The notes below the pieces were generated by a model. It was not told where the DNA came from and did not search any database. It worked only from the letters and a program-made list of their open reading frames with translations. A stretch of 64,000 bases of DNA, taken from the NCBI RefSeq assembly GCF_963678635.1, contig NC_087064.1:82515847-82579846 (forward strand). Reading direction: 5' to 3'. Within the stretch, counting starts at the first letter, position 1; every line of letters begins with the position of its first letter. A program made the translations under genes and the position numbers. Below, in pieces: positions 58,501 to 61,500 of this stretch. Source of the stretch: Symsagittifera roscoffensis. Its lineage: Eukaryota; Xenacoelomorpha; Acoela; Convolutidae.

Positions 58501-61500
58501 TAATCTCCTTCGTCGAGCTGAAAAACTGATGCGATTGGTGCAAATTTAATGCGTTTGCGCCGATGCTGATAGCCAAGTTCATATATAACCTTACACTTGC
58601 TAGTTTGCTTGAGTTAGTAGTAAAATGGAGCAGTTGAGTAAACTACCTGAACTCTTTGCAAACAATCGATCTGTGACCAGATATTTCCAACACAGAGGCA
58701 GAGCTTTGCTTCGCATACCAGCGCGAACACGACAAAAAAGCAGCTCAATAAAGTGCAATAAGAAAATGTCGAAATAAGCTTCGAATTAGCAAAAACTCGA
58801 CAACAACTGAGATTCGAACCATCGACCTAGATATTAGGAGTCTCACACCCTAACCACTCAGCCACGGAAGCTTAATTCGCAAAGGCCAAACACTAGTCGC
58901 AAATAAAGTAGAGAACAGATGTTATGCAATTTCCAATGCTACAAAAAAGTGAACACTTTAATTTGCGAGTTAGGTTAGAAAAAAGGTTCTTAACAATACA
59001 CTGAGCTGAGGCTAGTGTAAAGAGGGTGCTAGGGATTTTAGCAGACCGGTTTCTTAGCAGACCAATCTTTTAGCAGACTCAGAACAATTATAAAGTGTGA
59101 TAGCTAACTTCAAACGCGGCATTGGCGTTTAGCGACCGCTTTCTCCGCTGCGCTTCAATTCAACACGAGTGTTTTTGTGTGCGTAAATCTTTGTTTTTCC
59201 GCTTATTCAGACTGTTGTTTTTGAAGTTGATAGTTTAGTTGAAAAATCGTGAGATAGTGGTCTTAATTGAAGAAGTTTGGCCCCAGACTGAGCGTCCTTT
59301 TGAGTCTGTCAATCAATCATGCATCACTTTATTACGCTGGTCTGCTAAAGGACTCAACTTTCACTTTTAATGCTAAAAGATTAGTCTGCTAAACGATCGG
59401 TCCCCTGTAAAGAGTATGTATACGCATGTGTTTAAGCTGAAGATGAAAATTTTCTATTTCCACTCCCGAAATATTTCAATATATTTGGTATCATTCAATA
59501 GTCCTTTCTTCCCTCACCGGGTAGTCGAATTCGTAGTCATAATCTTTGCCGTCAACGGGCATTGTTTCTGGGTATTCTGGGTAGTAGTAATAGTAGAAGA
59601 CCTGTTCTTCGGGCTCGTACTGGAACTCTGCCACAGCTCCCTCGCCACGAGAGCCCAGGTCACCATCCAGATCATTCTTTTCTAAACAACGGCAGATTTA
59701 ACAGACGCAATGCTAAAAGTGCCAAGACTGGAGAGAAAACACAGTAGCAAGTCTTGAAAGAATATACGTCTTGAAATTAGACATTAACTTCTGATTATTG
59801 CGTGATTCCAACGAAGAGCCTACAGACAACTGAGAAACTGCACAAACTGAGAAATCAAACGAGCAATTTGTGTTGAAAACATTATATTCGTTTTGTAACA
59901 AAAACTTCACTTATGTAAAAAATACTTCAACTTCTGAGAAAATTCCGAATATCAATTTCTTCAAAATTATAAAAATATTTTTTACCTACCCTAGAGGGGC
60001 AAAACACATACGCAATTATATTGATTCATACTCCTAATCGAAAAAAAACAAAGCTGGAGTAGGAATAACTAGGGAGCACGCTTCCATTACATCGCAACAT
60101 TCTGCCAAAAAGCTTGCAGCAAGATCGTGTTTCTTTGCCGCCGGAATTCAGCCTTTACTTCACTTGCGAGAGCAACTGACTTGTAATCGGAAACTATACT
60201 TTTTCCCCTAAACAACTTTTCTTACACATTCAGCTGAAAAGCTCAATTCTGCTGACATACTCAGTTTCATGAACATTATAAAGAACAAATTTTGACACCA
60301 AATTTTGCGCCGCAAGTAATTTTTGAAAACACAGGTCAAGACTACAGTTTTTGGGTACTTTTTGGAAAAATTTCACCAAAAATTGCGTTTTTTCGGCGCG
60401 CGCTCCCCTTTAAACTTAGCATATATTGACACCAAATCCGCCCTTATAAAAATAATTTTGGCCTGAGAAAATACCTAAATTTAGACATTTTGACCGTTTT
60501 ATGGAACCTTTTTCCTTTTCTCGAACACTACCTGCCAAATTTGAGTTTAATCGACAGAACAGAGTTTGAACCTTCCTTTGCTACATAACCGGTGTCGTCC
60601 TAACTTGTTTGATGAAACTTTTAGCAATGTTTGTATCGCAAGTGATGAAAAGCTCCGCTTCTACTCGGTGTGCATGTAGATTTTGAAGCGTGAATGATTG
60701 CTGAGGCGTCCGAGATTAAATATGCGCTATGCTAATTTGGTGGTTGGGAATCCGACAACGGTCAGAAAACGGGGAACAATTAGGTGTTTTCCTGGTTATC
60801 CAGTCGCAAATTTACATTGTTTCCTCAATTCCCCGAAACTGTCCCGGATTCCTCAAAATGTCAAGCCCCGGATTCCCAAAAGAAAAAGCATGGCAAACTA
60901 CTAGCCCACAGAAATTGGAACGGAAGCCGCTATAAAATTTTCCAAGTCAATTTTTTGAATGTTTACCTCGATTTATCTTGAAAAAGTTGATGAAAAATGA
61001 TAAAAACTAGATATTAATTAGCATCAGAAAAACGTATGAAGCGTTTAAAAAATTGACATTACTTAAGCAGAAACCCGATGGGCCGTTTTTTACTCATCAA
61101 ACGACGCGCAATCATATTATGTAATCCAAAACATTTTGAGCAAAACACATCAAAGAGAAAAAACGAAATAAAAAAATTGTACCAAATCTGATTTCGTAAA
61201 CCGACAACCAAAATATTTTAAAAATTCAGAACAACAGGTATTTTAAAAATCAGACAAACTCAAAAATTGTTTTTTGGTTGATCAAGAAACAAATTTGAAA
61301 TTAGATTCAGCGATGTTGAGAAGTTGTTTACGGTAATGTAGGGAAGTTGATCTTAAAATTTGATCAAACGTTTCTTCGATTTTGTGAAATTGGCTTAAAT
61401 TATAAAAAAAAAACATTAAATGAAAACAATTGGGCGTTACAAGCCATTGCATTGACTCACAAAACTCGTCATTTTGATAAGAATTACACATATCGTAAAA

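Noticed and set aside
60698-60981. Three overlapping plus-strand ORFs of 65-68 aa
   Set aside because: All three frames are open by chance over the same low-stop stretch; none shows a domain, and codon use is unlike the real exons.
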